Assembly: GCF_036825535.1 (NCBI RefSeq)
Contig: NZ_CP098813.1
Span: 186,001-250,000, forward strand
DNA length: 64,000 nt
Direction of reading: 5' to 3'
Source of the DNA: Parasalinivibrio latis
GTDB lineage: Bacteria; Pseudomonadota; Gammaproteobacteria; Enterobacterales; Vibrionaceae
Part shown: positions 26,964 to 35,228 of the stretch, piece after piece
Numbering within the stretch: the stretch's first letter is position 1
Layout of the letters: each line of letters starts with the position of its first letter
Notes under the pieces: generated by a model
The model's input: the letters and a program-made list of their open reading frames with translations, nothing else
Told to the model about the DNA's origin: nothing
The model's database searches: none
Position numbers and translations under genes: made by a program

Positions 26964-27852
26964 GATCGTACTCCCCCCATGAACAGGAATTAAGTTCGGT
27001 TTCCAAAGCCCTTTCACAAGCTGAAAAATCGCTGTATTCCACGTAAACAGCCGGCGTGTGATCAACCAGTTTCCTGCCAGTCACAAACCCTTTCTGGTGC
27101 AGCGTGCCATGATTGAAACTCTGTTGGAGTATTTCCGTGAGTGCCTCGCAAGGGGGGACCTTCTCAATAAAGCACTTCTCGGTGGTCGAGTGCTTTACGA
27201 ATACCAGCAGTGACGGGCTGACATGCAAGCCCGCCGGCAGTTGTTGCCCGGCATCAGGGTACAGAAGCTTCAAGGTTCCCTTATGAGTGTCACGAATCTC
27301 TTCGCTGAACTGCCTGCTTTGAAAATAGGGGGAAATAACTGGAATAGAGCCATTTTTCAGGTTCATTGGCCGGTTCAGCCCTTCAACCGTCAATGTGTTG
27401 TGATCAACCAGTGCCAGTTCGTCTGAAAGCAGTTTCCAGCCACGGGAAACCAAATACGCACACAGGGTACTCTTTCCAGACCCACTCGGTGCACAAATGA
27501 TTACCGCTTTTCCATTCTTGGCCACTACGGCGGCGTGAACAATCAGGTACTGATGGGCGTTGCCGGCTATTACCCAGTTCATTCCCCATTCCAAAACAGC
27601 ATTGGCATGGGCCAGCGGCATGGGCTTAAACGGCATTTGGTGATTGAAACAGAACCTGACCTGCCTGCGCCACCAACGTCGGGCGCCTTTGCCCGGAAGG
27701 AGTTGGATTGCGTAGTCGAAGTAAGCCTCCGGCTCCAGGGACAAATGTTCTGCGTATACCTCTTCAAGATAGTGCTGAACCAGAGGTAAAGAGGTCGAAA
27801 TTGAAAACCTAAACGGCCCGGCGTTAAGGCAATACTGGCGCATAGTGGTCAA
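26950..27852 (-). CDS. HprK-related kinase A
   Basis: A 300-residue protein related to HPr serine kinase/phosphorylase: conserved His106 in VHAAVV, Walker A APSGSGKST at 121-129 and SDE at 143-145 in place of the HPrK double aspartate. It lacks the HPrK C-terminal signature I would expect of a true PTS regulator. The start appears to be TTG 27852, seven bases after GGAG that itself sits on the stop of the preceding gene; ATG 27843 is the alternative. It belongs to a family named for co-occurrence with a PqqD-like protein and a nucleotidyltransferase, often in exosortase-bearing bacteria. The substrate is unknown. Confidence 0.82.
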   Translation of the reverse strand: MTTMRQYCLNAGPFRFSISTSLPLVQHYLEEVYAEHLSLEPEAYFDYAIQLLPGKGARRWWRRQVRFCFNHQMPFKPMPLAHANAVLEWGMNWVIAGNAHQYLIVHAAVVAKNGKAVIICAPSGSGKSTLCAYLVSRGWKLLSDELALVDHNTLTVEGLNRPMNLKNGSIPVISPYFQSRQFSEEIRDTHKGTLKLLYPDAGQQLPAGLHVSPSLLVFVKHSTTEKCFIEKVPPCEALTEILQQSFNHGTLHQKGFVTGRKLVDHTPAVYVEYSDFSACERALETELNSCSWGEYDHAVG

Positions 27853-27855
27853 GCG

Positions 27856-28170
27856 TCATCTCCAGTTGACCTTTTTAACTTCAATAAACTCCATACTCTC
27901 AAGCGTATTCAGCAGGTTCCTGGCGTAATCAGAATGACATTCAGAGAAGGCCGAAAGTGCAAAAACCAGTGGGCTTTTCTGACGCAGCAGCGAGAGAAAC
28001 ACAAGTACAACAGAATCACAAAGCAGTGACTCTCCTGTACGGGGGCTGAATATAACGACTTGATCACCGGCTTTGTATGTACAGTTATCGACCGAAAATT
28101 CGTCGACAATTTTTACGTCGATGTCAGCATATGGCACGAGGTTATCGTCAATTAACTCAACCAGGGGCAT
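27856..28170 (-). CDS. PqqD-family peptide chaperone, HPr-rel-A system
   Basis: A 104-residue protein of the PqqD fold: beta-strand-rich N-terminal half, then a helical part with SVVLVFLSLLRQKSPLVF near 54-71 and a last helix LLNTLESMEFIEVKKV. PqqD-like domains (RiPP recognition elements) bind leader segments of peptide or protein substrates and hand them to modifying enzymes. ATG 28170 lies eight bases after the preceding gene's stop with GGAG eleven bases upstream; GTG 28200 is in frame but would overlap that gene. Its presence suggests that the kinase or nucleotidyltransferase acts on a polypeptide. Confidence 0.75.
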   Translation of the reverse strand: MPLVELIDDNLVPYADIDVKIVDEFSVDNCTYKAGDQVVIFSPRTGESLLCDSVVLVFLSLLRQKSPLVFALSAFSECHSDYARNLLNTLESMEFIEVKKVNWR

Positions 28171-28177
28171 ACATTTA

Positions 28178-28960
28178 TTAACTCCATGTTTCAATTTCAC
28201 TTTTCATTGAAATAAAAGGTTTAAAAACATCCATAACCCCTGGTTTTGGGCGAGTTCGCTTAAGCAAGGCCAACTGCGTGTTCACGGATGAATCCACAGC
28301 GGAATCCAACCGGCCGTTAAGGGTCAAAGACGTATAAGGATAATCAATTGCTGTCGGGAAAAGGCTGTTTAAATAAGCCACCACCAATGACTGGACGAAC
28401 CCGGCCGGGTACTCAAATATATTGATGTATTCCTTCCTGTTTTTTCTATTGTTCCGTCGTTTAACAAACAGGAACTTCACTTTGTAACTCGCTGTACTAC
28501 CGGCCTGCAGCACATCCCAAATGGAAGGGTTATCGCAGTCCTGAAGGTACAGGCGGTAATACCAACGGCTGCTGGCGTCGTAAGAGTTGTTTTCCCAGCC
28601 ATGGAGGAAAAGAGACATAAACTGCGTAGTTTTGGTGATGTTATTGGCTCTCAATGCCTGTAATACCGGGTATTCAGGATTGCCTGATACCGCAGTAAAT
28701 ACACGCTGCCAATATTCCGCAGAGCGCGCCGCAGACTGGCAATTTCCCGGGTTTGATGCATTACCGGATAAAACGGCTGTAATGCTGCACTGCGCAGTCC
28801 CGGTTGTCCCCCAGGCTACCGGGCTTTTCACCGTAAACAACAGAGGTGAAGTTACGGCAGCAGACTGGAGAAAACGACGCCTCGAAAACCGGCTTCCCGC
28901 CGTATTGCAGTTTGGCTGAAGCTTGGTTTCATGATTTTGGTTATTCTCTGTTGGCTTCAT
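28178..28960 (-). CDS. Twin-arginine-exported protein of unknown function
   Basis: A 260-residue protein with a Tat signal: SRRRFLQ at 26-32 followed by a hydrophobic stretch and a likely cut near residue 50. The mature part is rich in aromatic residues and asparagine, with a strongly basic patch VKRRNNRKNRK near the middle, and ends in the sequence IETWS, with serine last. I recognise no family. It is the first gene of the PqqD/kinase/nucleotidyltransferase module and so a candidate substrate or scaffold. ATG 28960 suits the sigma-54-type promoter at 29019-29037, leaving a leader of about 50 bases; ATG 28999 would leave only about 11. Confidence 0.75.
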   Translation of the reverse strand: MKPTENNQNHETKLQPNCNTAGSRFSRRRFLQSAAVTSPLLFTVKSPVAWGTTGTAQCSITAVLSGNASNPGNCQSAARSAEYWQRVFTAVSGNPEYPVLQALRANNITKTTQFMSLFLHGWENNSYDASSRWYYRLYLQDCDNPSIWDVLQAGSTASYKVKFLFVKRRNNRKNRKEYINIFEYPAGFVQSLVVAYLNSLFPTAIDYPYTSLTLNGRLDSAVDSSVNTQLALLKRTRPKPGVMDVFKPFISMKSEIETWS

Positions 28961-29018
28961 ATCCGTGCAAATCCCAATTAAAAATGACGTTGGTTTCATT
29001 CACTGAATCAGTTATGGA

Positions 29019-29037
29019 TTAGCAAATTATGTTCCTA
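29019..29037 (-). promoter_or_regulatory. Candidate sigma-54 (-24/-12) promoter of the Tat/PqqD/kinase module
   Basis: Read on the minus strand, TAGGAACATAATTTGCTA has GG at 29035-29034, ten bases, then GC at 29023-29022, with TTGC and a following T as in the consensus and AC matching inside the -24 box. Transcription would begin near 29010. The sigma-54-type activator PrsR is encoded directly upstream. Confidence 0.5.
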
Positions 29038-29162
29038 CCTCCAACTCGGGTCTTTTTTCCTTTTTTTTACAACACCTAACGACTCTGTTGACGGTTTATT
29101 ACCACATACTGAATTGGAAAAATGTAAAGGAATCCGACAGGGACAAAGTCCTATACCCATCC

Positions 29163-30536
29163 TCAATTCGGTGAGTTTCTCTCTAAACCGTATTTTTCCA
29201 GCAAGCTGTAGAGCGTTGGCCTTGAAATACCGAGCAATGACGCTGTTTGGGAGATGTTTCCATCTGAGTAATCAATCGCCCTTTGTACCGCGACACGTTC
29301 AGCTTCTTCACGGATAACCCGCAGGTTCAGAGGCATCGCCCCTGCTTCCGCCTCACCTGAACCGGGAAGCATCAAGTCAAACGCGGTCAACTGCCTGCCG
29401 TCAGCCATGATCACCGCCGACTTAATTTTGTTCTGTAGCTCCCGGATGTTGCCCGGCCATGTATAGGAAAGCAGAGCCTGGCTGGCATCGTCACTGAAGC
29501 CGTTTACATTGGCACCCATTTGTTTGGCAAATCGCATCAGGAATGTTCGCGCCAAAAGCAGGACATCTTCGCCGCGCTCCCTCAACGGCGGGATATTAAT
29601 GGTCACTTCGCTGATTCGGTAAAAAAGGTCTTCACGAAATGCACTTTGCTGAACCATTTGCTGCAGATTCTGGTGGGTTGCGCAAACTACCTTCACGTCC
29701 ACAGGGATTTCCCGCCGTCCGCCTATCCGTTCAATCACCTTTTCCTGAAGGAACCGGAGCAGCTTCGCCTGCAGGCTGAAAGGCATGTCACCAATTTCAT
29801 CAAGAAACAGTGTCCCTCCATGGGCACATTCAATTTTGCCTTTCGTGGTACGGTGAGCCCCGGTAAATGCTCCCCGTTCAAACCCAAACAGCTCGCTTTC
29901 AAGCAGATTTTCGGGAATGGAAGCACAGTTGATAGCGATAAACGGTTGTGTTTTTCTGTCCCCGCCATCGTGGATAGCGCGGGCAAACAACTCTTTGCCG
30001 GTACCACTTTCCCCCAGTAACAAGGTGCTGACTTCCGTGTTGGCTACCCGTTCGACCATTCGGCAGACCTGAGTGACCACCGGGCTCGCCCCAATGATTC
30101 CATGGTCAGACAGATCGGCCTTTTTCAACTGACGGTTTTCATGCTCCAGACCGGCAACCCAGAAAGCCCGCCTGACCATGACACCCAGAATTTCATCATC
30201 GATAGGCTTGGCATAAAAATCATGTGCACCCAACGCGATAGCCTGCAGCGCATTTTCCTTGTCATCATTGCCGGTAATCACAATCACTTTGGTGGTAGGC
30301 ACCAAGTTAAGGATTTCTTCAAGGGTGCGAAGACCTTCACTGGCATTGGCGGGATCAGGAGGCAAGCCCAAATCAAGGGTCACCACTTTTGGCTCATAGC
30401 GGCGAATTGCTGCAAGTGCAGACTCCCTGTCTGTTGCCATAACAGGTGAGAAGTCACTCAGCGCCCACTTGAGCTGCTTTTGAACTCCAAGGTCATCCTC
30501 AACAATGAGTACTGTATTGTTTTTATTTGCTTCCAT
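29163..30536 (-). CDS. prsR: PEP-CTERM-box response regulator, sigma-54 activator
   Basis: A 457-residue NtrC-type regulator. The receiver domain has phospho-acceptor Asp55 in VVTLDLGLPP; the AAA domain has Walker A GESGTGKE, the sigma-54-contacting GAFTGA loop and Walker B GGTLFLDEIGD; the C-terminus has a Fis-type helix-turn-helix (ISQTASLLGISRPTLYSLLE). All elements needed for sigma-54 activation are intact. It is the regulator normally paired with PrsK in exosortase A systems and activates genes for PEP-CTERM proteins in related bacteria. Its start overlaps the end of prsK by 14 bases. Confidence 0.95.
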   Translation of the reverse strand: MEANKNNTVLIVEDDLGVQKQLKWALSDFSPVMATDRESALAAIRRYEPKVVTLDLGLPPDPANASEGLRTLEEILNLVPTTKVIVITGNDDKENALQAIALGAHDFYAKPIDDEILGVMVRRAFWVAGLEHENRQLKKADLSDHGIIGASPVVTQVCRMVERVANTEVSTLLLGESGTGKELFARAIHDGGDRKTQPFIAINCASIPENLLESELFGFERGAFTGAHRTTKGKIECAHGGTLFLDEIGDMPFSLQAKLLRFLQEKVIERIGGRREIPVDVKVVCATHQNLQQMVQQSAFREDLFYRISEVTINIPPLRERGEDVLLLARTFLMRFAKQMGANVNGFSDDASQALLSYTWPGNIRELQNKIKSAVIMADGRQLTAFDLMLPGSGEAEAGAMPLNLRVIREEAERVAVQRAIDYSDGNISQTASLLGISRPTLYSLLEKYGLERNSPN

Positions 30537-32568
30537 ATTCCGATTCCTCAGTACTGAGTATTTCCTGCTGTTGCATAACGGGAACAGACACAGTGAATCG
30601 TGTACCCAAACCGGGCGTCGACATCACGTCTACCCGACCGCCCAGTGATTCAACAACTTTCCTGACTTCATAGGCACCAATGCCCATCCCTGCATTGCCT
30701 TTGGTGGTGTCAAAAGGTGTAAACAACCTGTTTTCAATAAAGCTCTCGCTCATACCACATCCCGAGTCTTCAACACATATCACTGCTTCCCGTCCATCTG
30801 ACTTCAAGACCACTGACACACTGCCGCTATTATCGGTGGCGTCCTGTGCATTCTGGATTAGGTGGCCAAAAATGTTGTGTACCTTGTCTCTTGTAACCGA
30901 CACCAACACCGGTTCACTTGGACCCGAGAAAACCGGTTCCGGCTTCTGCACTGCCCGTTCCTCACAGACTTTTTTCAACAGTCCAGAAAGCTCAACCCGT
31001 TCGACAGTTGATGATTCCTGAAGCTTTTGCCTGAGTTGGGAGAGCACCCTGTTCAGCCGCGAAGAAGCCGCTTCTACCGTTTCAAATGTGTCATCAATAA
31101 ATTCCGGGTTGTCCCGGTGCCTGGCCGCATTACGGGTAATAAGTTGAAGCTGGGCCAGTACATTTTTCAGATCATGAACAAGAAACGCAGACATTTGGTT
31201 GAAGGCTTCGAACTGCCGGGTTTCTGCCAACGCCTGGTTAGTAAAATGGAGGTTCAGATGGACATTCAACTGGCTGCTAATCGCCCTCATCAGATCCCTG
31301 TCCTCCCAGTCCAAACCAGAGGTCGTTTGAGGTCTGGACAGCAAGCACAATGCTTTGATATCTCCCATTCCGAGGGGTACCACTATCTGGAACGGGTGAT
31401 CCCCCTGCCCGTCCCCGGGTTCACGCTCAGTTGCAAGGTCAAATATCCAGTTCCTCTCATGGGCTGCGTTTCCAAAATGCAACACCACGTTTTCAATGTC
31501 CGGGTTGTTTTTGTCGGTTCCCTGTTCAGCCTTTACTGTCCAATAGCCGTTTTGGTACACAAGCAGGACACCGTACTGGCATGCAAAGGGGCGCATCAAT
31601 GCGTGAAGGGACATGTCAAATGGTGATCCCCCTTGGCCAGACATAATCTGGGAAAATTTAATCCACTCTTCCCTGTACTCATACCGGTTCGCAAAAAAGT
31701 GTTTGGCAATGAATACCTTGGTACGCCGGCGAAGTGACTGGGAAAGAAAAAGGCTGACAAGAAGAAGTACACCGACCGAAAACAGCAGGTGTTGAGCCAT
31801 TCCCCCCCAGCTGCCGCCTACGTGTTTCACGTAGTAACCCACCAGAGCCATCACCAAAAGGTAGCCTCCGGCTACCAGTAAAATTGTGGAGCTGTACACG
31901 ACTGTCCGAGAAACAAACACCCTTACCGACCAGTGATTGATTCGTCGGGCAGACATCAGTACCAAGGGAATAGTAAGAAGTGTCACCCAGCCACGTGCTT
32001 CCCAGTAGGTAGCAGAGACTGAAGAGGTAAGCAGGCTGTCTGCATAGAGTACAAATCCATAGCCGAACATCACCCCTAACCCCAGGCACAAAGGCTTGAC
32101 CGCATAACGGGCTGAAGGGTGGACCTGGCGGAAAAGGTGCTCAAGAAGTAACAACCCTAGGATTGATTGCAACAGGTGCAGTCCAAACAAGATTTGCGGG
32201 GATACCAATACATCAAACAGTGATATTACTTCACTGAAAATGGACAACACGCCTGTAACGACTGCTACTGTCCCAAGGTGAGTCTGGAGGAATAATTGCC
32301 TGAAAGAAGAAACCGGCTTGATTGCACAGAGAATCACCGCAATCCAACCCAGGTTGCATAGGGTTTCGGTTGCAAGTAACGCAACGTAAAACTGGCCAAT
32401 GTAAAACTGGTACGCCAGAGATGATGCCCAAACAGCAGACAAAAATGATGAAACCATGAAAACTCGTTTCTCAAACGAGTTCTTCTTTACCGTTAAGGCA
32501 AGAAGTATCAGGCCAACAAAACCGACAGCCACCAATCCATAACCAATTATTCCGAGAAACTGCTGCAA
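30523..32568 (-). CDS. prsK: PEP-CTERM system sensor histidine kinase
   Basis: A 681-residue sensor kinase. Residues 1-280 contain about eight membrane segments, 300-440 look like a GAF-type domain, and the kinase core has the phospho-acceptor His465 in LVHDLKN, then the ATP-binding boxes LIQNAQDAT, DSGCGMSES and TKGNAGMGIGAYEV. It matches the PEP-CTERM system histidine kinase family and should phosphorylate PrsR. The input signal is unknown; the multi-span N-terminus suggests it is sensed in or at the membrane. It starts the prsK-prsR operon, transcribed from the region 32569-33038. Confidence 0.95.
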   Translation of the reverse strand: MQQFLGIIGYGLVAVGFVGLILLALTVKKNSFEKRVFMVSSFLSAVWASSLAYQFYIGQFYVALLATETLCNLGWIAVILCAIKPVSSFRQLFLQTHLGTVAVVTGVLSIFSEVISLFDVLVSPQILFGLHLLQSILGLLLLEHLFRQVHPSARYAVKPLCLGLGVMFGYGFVLYADSLLTSSVSATYWEARGWVTLLTIPLVLMSARRINHWSVRVFVSRTVVYSSTILLVAGGYLLVMALVGYYVKHVGGSWGGMAQHLLFSVGVLLLVSLFLSQSLRRRTKVFIAKHFFANRYEYREEWIKFSQIMSGQGGSPFDMSLHALMRPFACQYGVLLVYQNGYWTVKAEQGTDKNNPDIENVVLHFGNAAHERNWIFDLATEREPGDGQGDHPFQIVVPLGMGDIKALCLLSRPQTTSGLDWEDRDLMRAISSQLNVHLNLHFTNQALAETRQFEAFNQMSAFLVHDLKNVLAQLQLITRNAARHRDNPEFIDDTFETVEAASSRLNRVLSQLRQKLQESSTVERVELSGLLKKVCEERAVQKPEPVFSGPSEPVLVSVTRDKVHNIFGHLIQNAQDATDNSGSVSVVLKSDGREAVICVEDSGCGMSESFIENRLFTPFDTTKGNAGMGIGAYEVRKVVESLGGRVDVMSTPGLGTRFTVSVPVMQQQEILSTEESEYGSK

Positions 32569-33038
32569 ATGTCCCTTCCTGCAAACCCTTCCAGAGGGCG
32601 AAAACTAACGGGCTGTTCCCGCGCATAGCGGCTCAAACCCCGTAACTTTAGCAGCGGCATACACGTCTTAGGTCTAAGATTAATAAGACTTATCTCAGTT
32701 TCTCAGTCGCTGATCATGTTCTTATTAGTAAGACGAGCCAAGTTAATGGCAGGGAGTAATCAGAAATTAATTAGTTGCTTATGGACTGGCAAACCACGGA
32801 TACCTTACATAACGTGCTGTAAATTATTTTTACGTAAGTTGTAAAGCATACTGACAGTGAAAATGGCTTTGCGATCAATATCGATTATTGCAATGAAACA
32901 GCCATTAGCTTGATATTGGACAAATCACGACCAGGCGAATTGCTTATTAATTAAGCAAAAGGACGTACACCCACTGGATAAATTCGATAGTCCGAATAAT
33001 CAATCAGTCTTATCGGGCTCAGGAATCAGGGAGAAACC
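32569..33038. promoter_or_regulatory. Intergenic region upstream of prsK and the SDR gene
   Basis: This 470-base AT-rich stretch must hold the promoters of prsK (minus) and the SDR gene (plus). One short inverted repeat, TCTTAG-GT-CTAAGA at 32666-32679, about 100 bases upstream of prsK, could be an operator. I saw no gene in it. Confidence 0.4.
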
Positions 33039-33734
33039 ATGAGCAAAAACATGCTTATTACAGGTGCTAACCGGGGTATAGGGCTTGCACTGGTCACAGC
33101 TTATGTCACAGAAGGCTGGAATGTTATCGCATGCTGCCGGGATCCAGACAAAGCCGATGCACTGGCTGACTTGGCCCTCGAGCACCCCAGGCTGGCAATA
33201 CATGCTTTGGACGTCACCGATCATGATGCTATATCCCAATTGGCAGACAAACTGCACGACACGTCTCTGGACCTAATAATTAACAATGCTGGCTATTACG
33301 GCCCAAAGGGCTACGGTTTTGGCAACACCAGCGCCTCAGAGTGGAGAAAGGCTTTTGAGATCAATGTCATCGCACCTTTAAAAGTTGCAGAAGCTTTCTA
33401 TCCCCATTTAAAAACCAAGCAAACTGGTACCATAGTTTCCCTTTCATCCAAAGTCGGAAGCATGACAGAAAATACTTCTGGAGGCGGATATATTTACCGA
33501 TCTACAAAAGCGGCGCTCAACTCGGTAATGAAAAGTCTCTCAAACGATCTGCTAAGTGAGGGAATAATCTGTGTTGCACTCCATCCAGGATGGGTAAAAA
33601 CAGAAATGGGTGGGGATAATGCCCAAATTACTGCTGACGAATCCGCAGCTGGTCTGAAAAAAGTGATTGAAAATCTGACTCCGGAACAATCGGGTGGCTT
33701 CTTTAATTATCTGGGTGAAGCACTGCCCTGGTAA
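33039..33734 (+). CDS. Short-chain dehydrogenase/reductase
   Basis: A 231-residue classical SDR: the NAD(P)-binding TGANRGIG at 8-15, the structural NNAG in IINNAGYYG near 84-92, catalytic Ser about 145 and YRSTK (Tyr-x-x-x-Lys) near 155-159. It resembles the C-factor/YciK-like SDR enzymes of bacteria. An arginine soon after the first strand (CCRDPDKADAL) suggests NADP(H). The substrate cannot be inferred; no partner is coupled to it. A GC-rich hairpin at 33759-33778 follows. Confidence 0.88.
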   Translation: MSKNMLITGANRGIGLALVTAYVTEGWNVIACCRDPDKADALADLALEHPRLAIHALDVTDHDAISQLADKLHDTSLDLIINNAGYYGPKGYGFGNTSASEWRKAFEINVIAPLKVAEAFYPHLKTKQTGTIVSLSSKVGSMTENTSGGGYIYRSTKAALNSVMKSLSNDLLSEGIICVALHPGWVKTEMGGDNAQITADESAAGLKKVIENLTPEQSGGFFNYLGEALPW

Positions 33735-33758
33735 TCAGTAGGTGCCTCATACAATCTG

Positions 33759-33778
33759 GCCGGGTGCGCTTTCCCGGC
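33759..33778 (+). other. Hairpin after the SDR gene
   Basis: GCCGGG (33759-33764) and CCCGGC (33773-33778) pair around an eight-base loop. No T-run follows, so it is at best a weak terminator. Confidence 0.4.
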
Positions 33779-33929
33779 ATTAATTAAACGGCCGTTTATA
33801 AATTTACAGTGTAAAATCGCCATTCCGTTCAATTATCATACAGATCCGTATCTACTCAACTATGAGACAATTCTCGATTACGTCCCTTGGTACAGTCTTT
33901 CCGTCAAGAGACCGAATTTCTTCATAGGG

Positions 33930-35036
33930 ATGGCCCCTAAAATAATGAAAACACTGCTGCATGTTTTTCCAACATTTGCTATCGGTGGGCAACAGATACG
34001 GCTGATCCAAATAGCGAATAGGACACAGAATGAGTACCGTCACATCATTCTTGCCCTGAATGGCGACTATTCGGCAAAAAGTAAGTTTTTGCCGGATACT
34101 GATGTCCACTATCTGGAAACGGAGGATTTTAAGTCTCTTCCGATATTTACTCGCCTCCCAAAAATCTGTTCCATCCTCAAAAGCCAACAATTTGATGTTC
34201 TTATGACGTATAATTGGGGCTCAATTGAATGGACTCTATGCGGCAGGCTGTTATCCAAGGTCCCCGTCATTCACTGGGAAGATGGCTTTGGTCCGGACGA
34301 AAAAGAGAAGCGAAAGTTACATCGTAACTTCTTCAGGAGATTGGTACTTTCAACCTCTTCGACCACCAAACTGGTTGTTCCGTCTCTGGGGCTTTTGGAT
34401 ATTGCCAAACAAGAGTGGGGATTGCGGGGTTCCAGACTGGTATATTTCCCCAATGGCATTGCGCTGCCTGACCCGGAAATGGCAAAGCAGACTGCCTCAC
34501 CGAAGATAGAGCACAGCCACCCAACTACCATTGCTACGCTTGCAACTTTACGTGCAGAGAAAAACATACCCCGACTAATCGATGCATTTGCAAACATGGT
34601 TTCCAGAGGCCGGTTGAAAATAGGCGGTGATGGGCCCGTCCTGGCCTCCCTGCAAAAATATGTCTCCTCTCTGGGGCTGGAGAATCAAGTCACGTTTACC
34701 GGCAGGGTGGAAGATGTGTGGGCATTTTTTGATGATGTGGACATCTTTGCGATTTCATCCGATACGGAACAAATGCCTATTTCAGTCCTTGAAGCTATGG
34801 CTGTAGGGCTTCCCATCGTATCAACCGATGTGGGGGATGTCCGAAATATGCTTTCGACAACCAACGCCAGTTATGTGGTCTCACCAGACAAATTTGCAAA
34901 AGCCCTGAATGATCTGGCATCAACACCGGAAAAATGGCACACCCTAGGGGCAGACAATAAACATAAGGTTAAACACGCATACAGTTTCGAGCTTGTTCTC
35001 CAGAATTTCCGCAAATTAACAGGATCCCGCCTTTAG
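33930..35036 (+). CDS. Family 4 glycosyltransferase
   Basis: A 368-residue GT-B glycosyltransferase. It opens with HVFPTFAIGGQQIRLIQIAN, has the donor-site regions ATLRAEKNIPRLIDAF near 205-220 and SDTEQMPISVLEAMAVGLP near 278-296, where the EX7E glutamates lie. It probably takes part in surface polysaccharide synthesis but stands alone, outside the XrtA operons. ATG 33930 is used; ATG 33945 is equally possible and gives the sequence MKTLLHVFPTF. Residues around RGRLKIGGDGPVL lack the usual longer loop, otherwise it is a normal member. Confidence 0.85.
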   Translation: MAPKIMKTLLHVFPTFAIGGQQIRLIQIANRTQNEYRHIILALNGDYSAKSKFLPDTDVHYLETEDFKSLPIFTRLPKICSILKSQQFDVLMTYNWGSIEWTLCGRLLSKVPVIHWEDGFGPDEKEKRKLHRNFFRRLVLSTSSTTKLVVPSLGLLDIAKQEWGLRGSRLVYFPNGIALPDPEMAKQTASPKIEHSHPTTIATLATLRAEKNIPRLIDAFANMVSRGRLKIGGDGPVLASLQKYVSSLGLENQVTFTGRVEDVWAFFDDVDIFAISSDTEQMPISVLEAMAVGLPIVSTDVGDVRNMLSTTNASYVVSPDKFAKALNDLASTPEKWHTLGADNKHKVKHAYSFELVLQNFRKLTGSRL

Positions 35037-35051
35037 TAATTGAAAAAAATT

Positions 35052-35081
35052 CCAAAACCAAAACCAAAACCAAAACCAAGA
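35052..35081 (+). repeat. CCAAAA hexanucleotide tandem repeat
   Basis: Four perfect CCAAAA units (35052-35075) and a fifth variant, CCAAGA, lie between the glycosyltransferase and the DUF445 gene. Such short arrays can vary in length by slippage. It is not inside a coding region. Confidence 0.85.
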
Positions 35082-35228
35082 CAGCAGGCCCTTGGTGAAA
35101 TTATCAGCAAAACATTCCCTATATCATGAAAACTAGCGACATCTGCACCCTAACTTTGTGTTGCCTCTTGAAACATAGATTCCTGTCATTAAAATTTCCG
35201 CCGTTTGGGGTTTCCTGAGAGTATTTAC

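Noticed and set aside
29048..29070. Poly-T tract near 29050-29070, considered as a prsR terminator.
   Set aside because: It is T-rich on the plus strand, whereas prsR is read from the minus strand, and no hairpin lies before it in the right direction.
29035..29160. A 41-codon minus-strand frame between prsR and the Tat gene, considered as a modified-peptide precursor.
   Set aside because: Its only purine-rich site touches the start codon, its end overlaps the sigma-54 element, and its composition (KKRKK run from a poly-T tract) looks like non-coding sequence.
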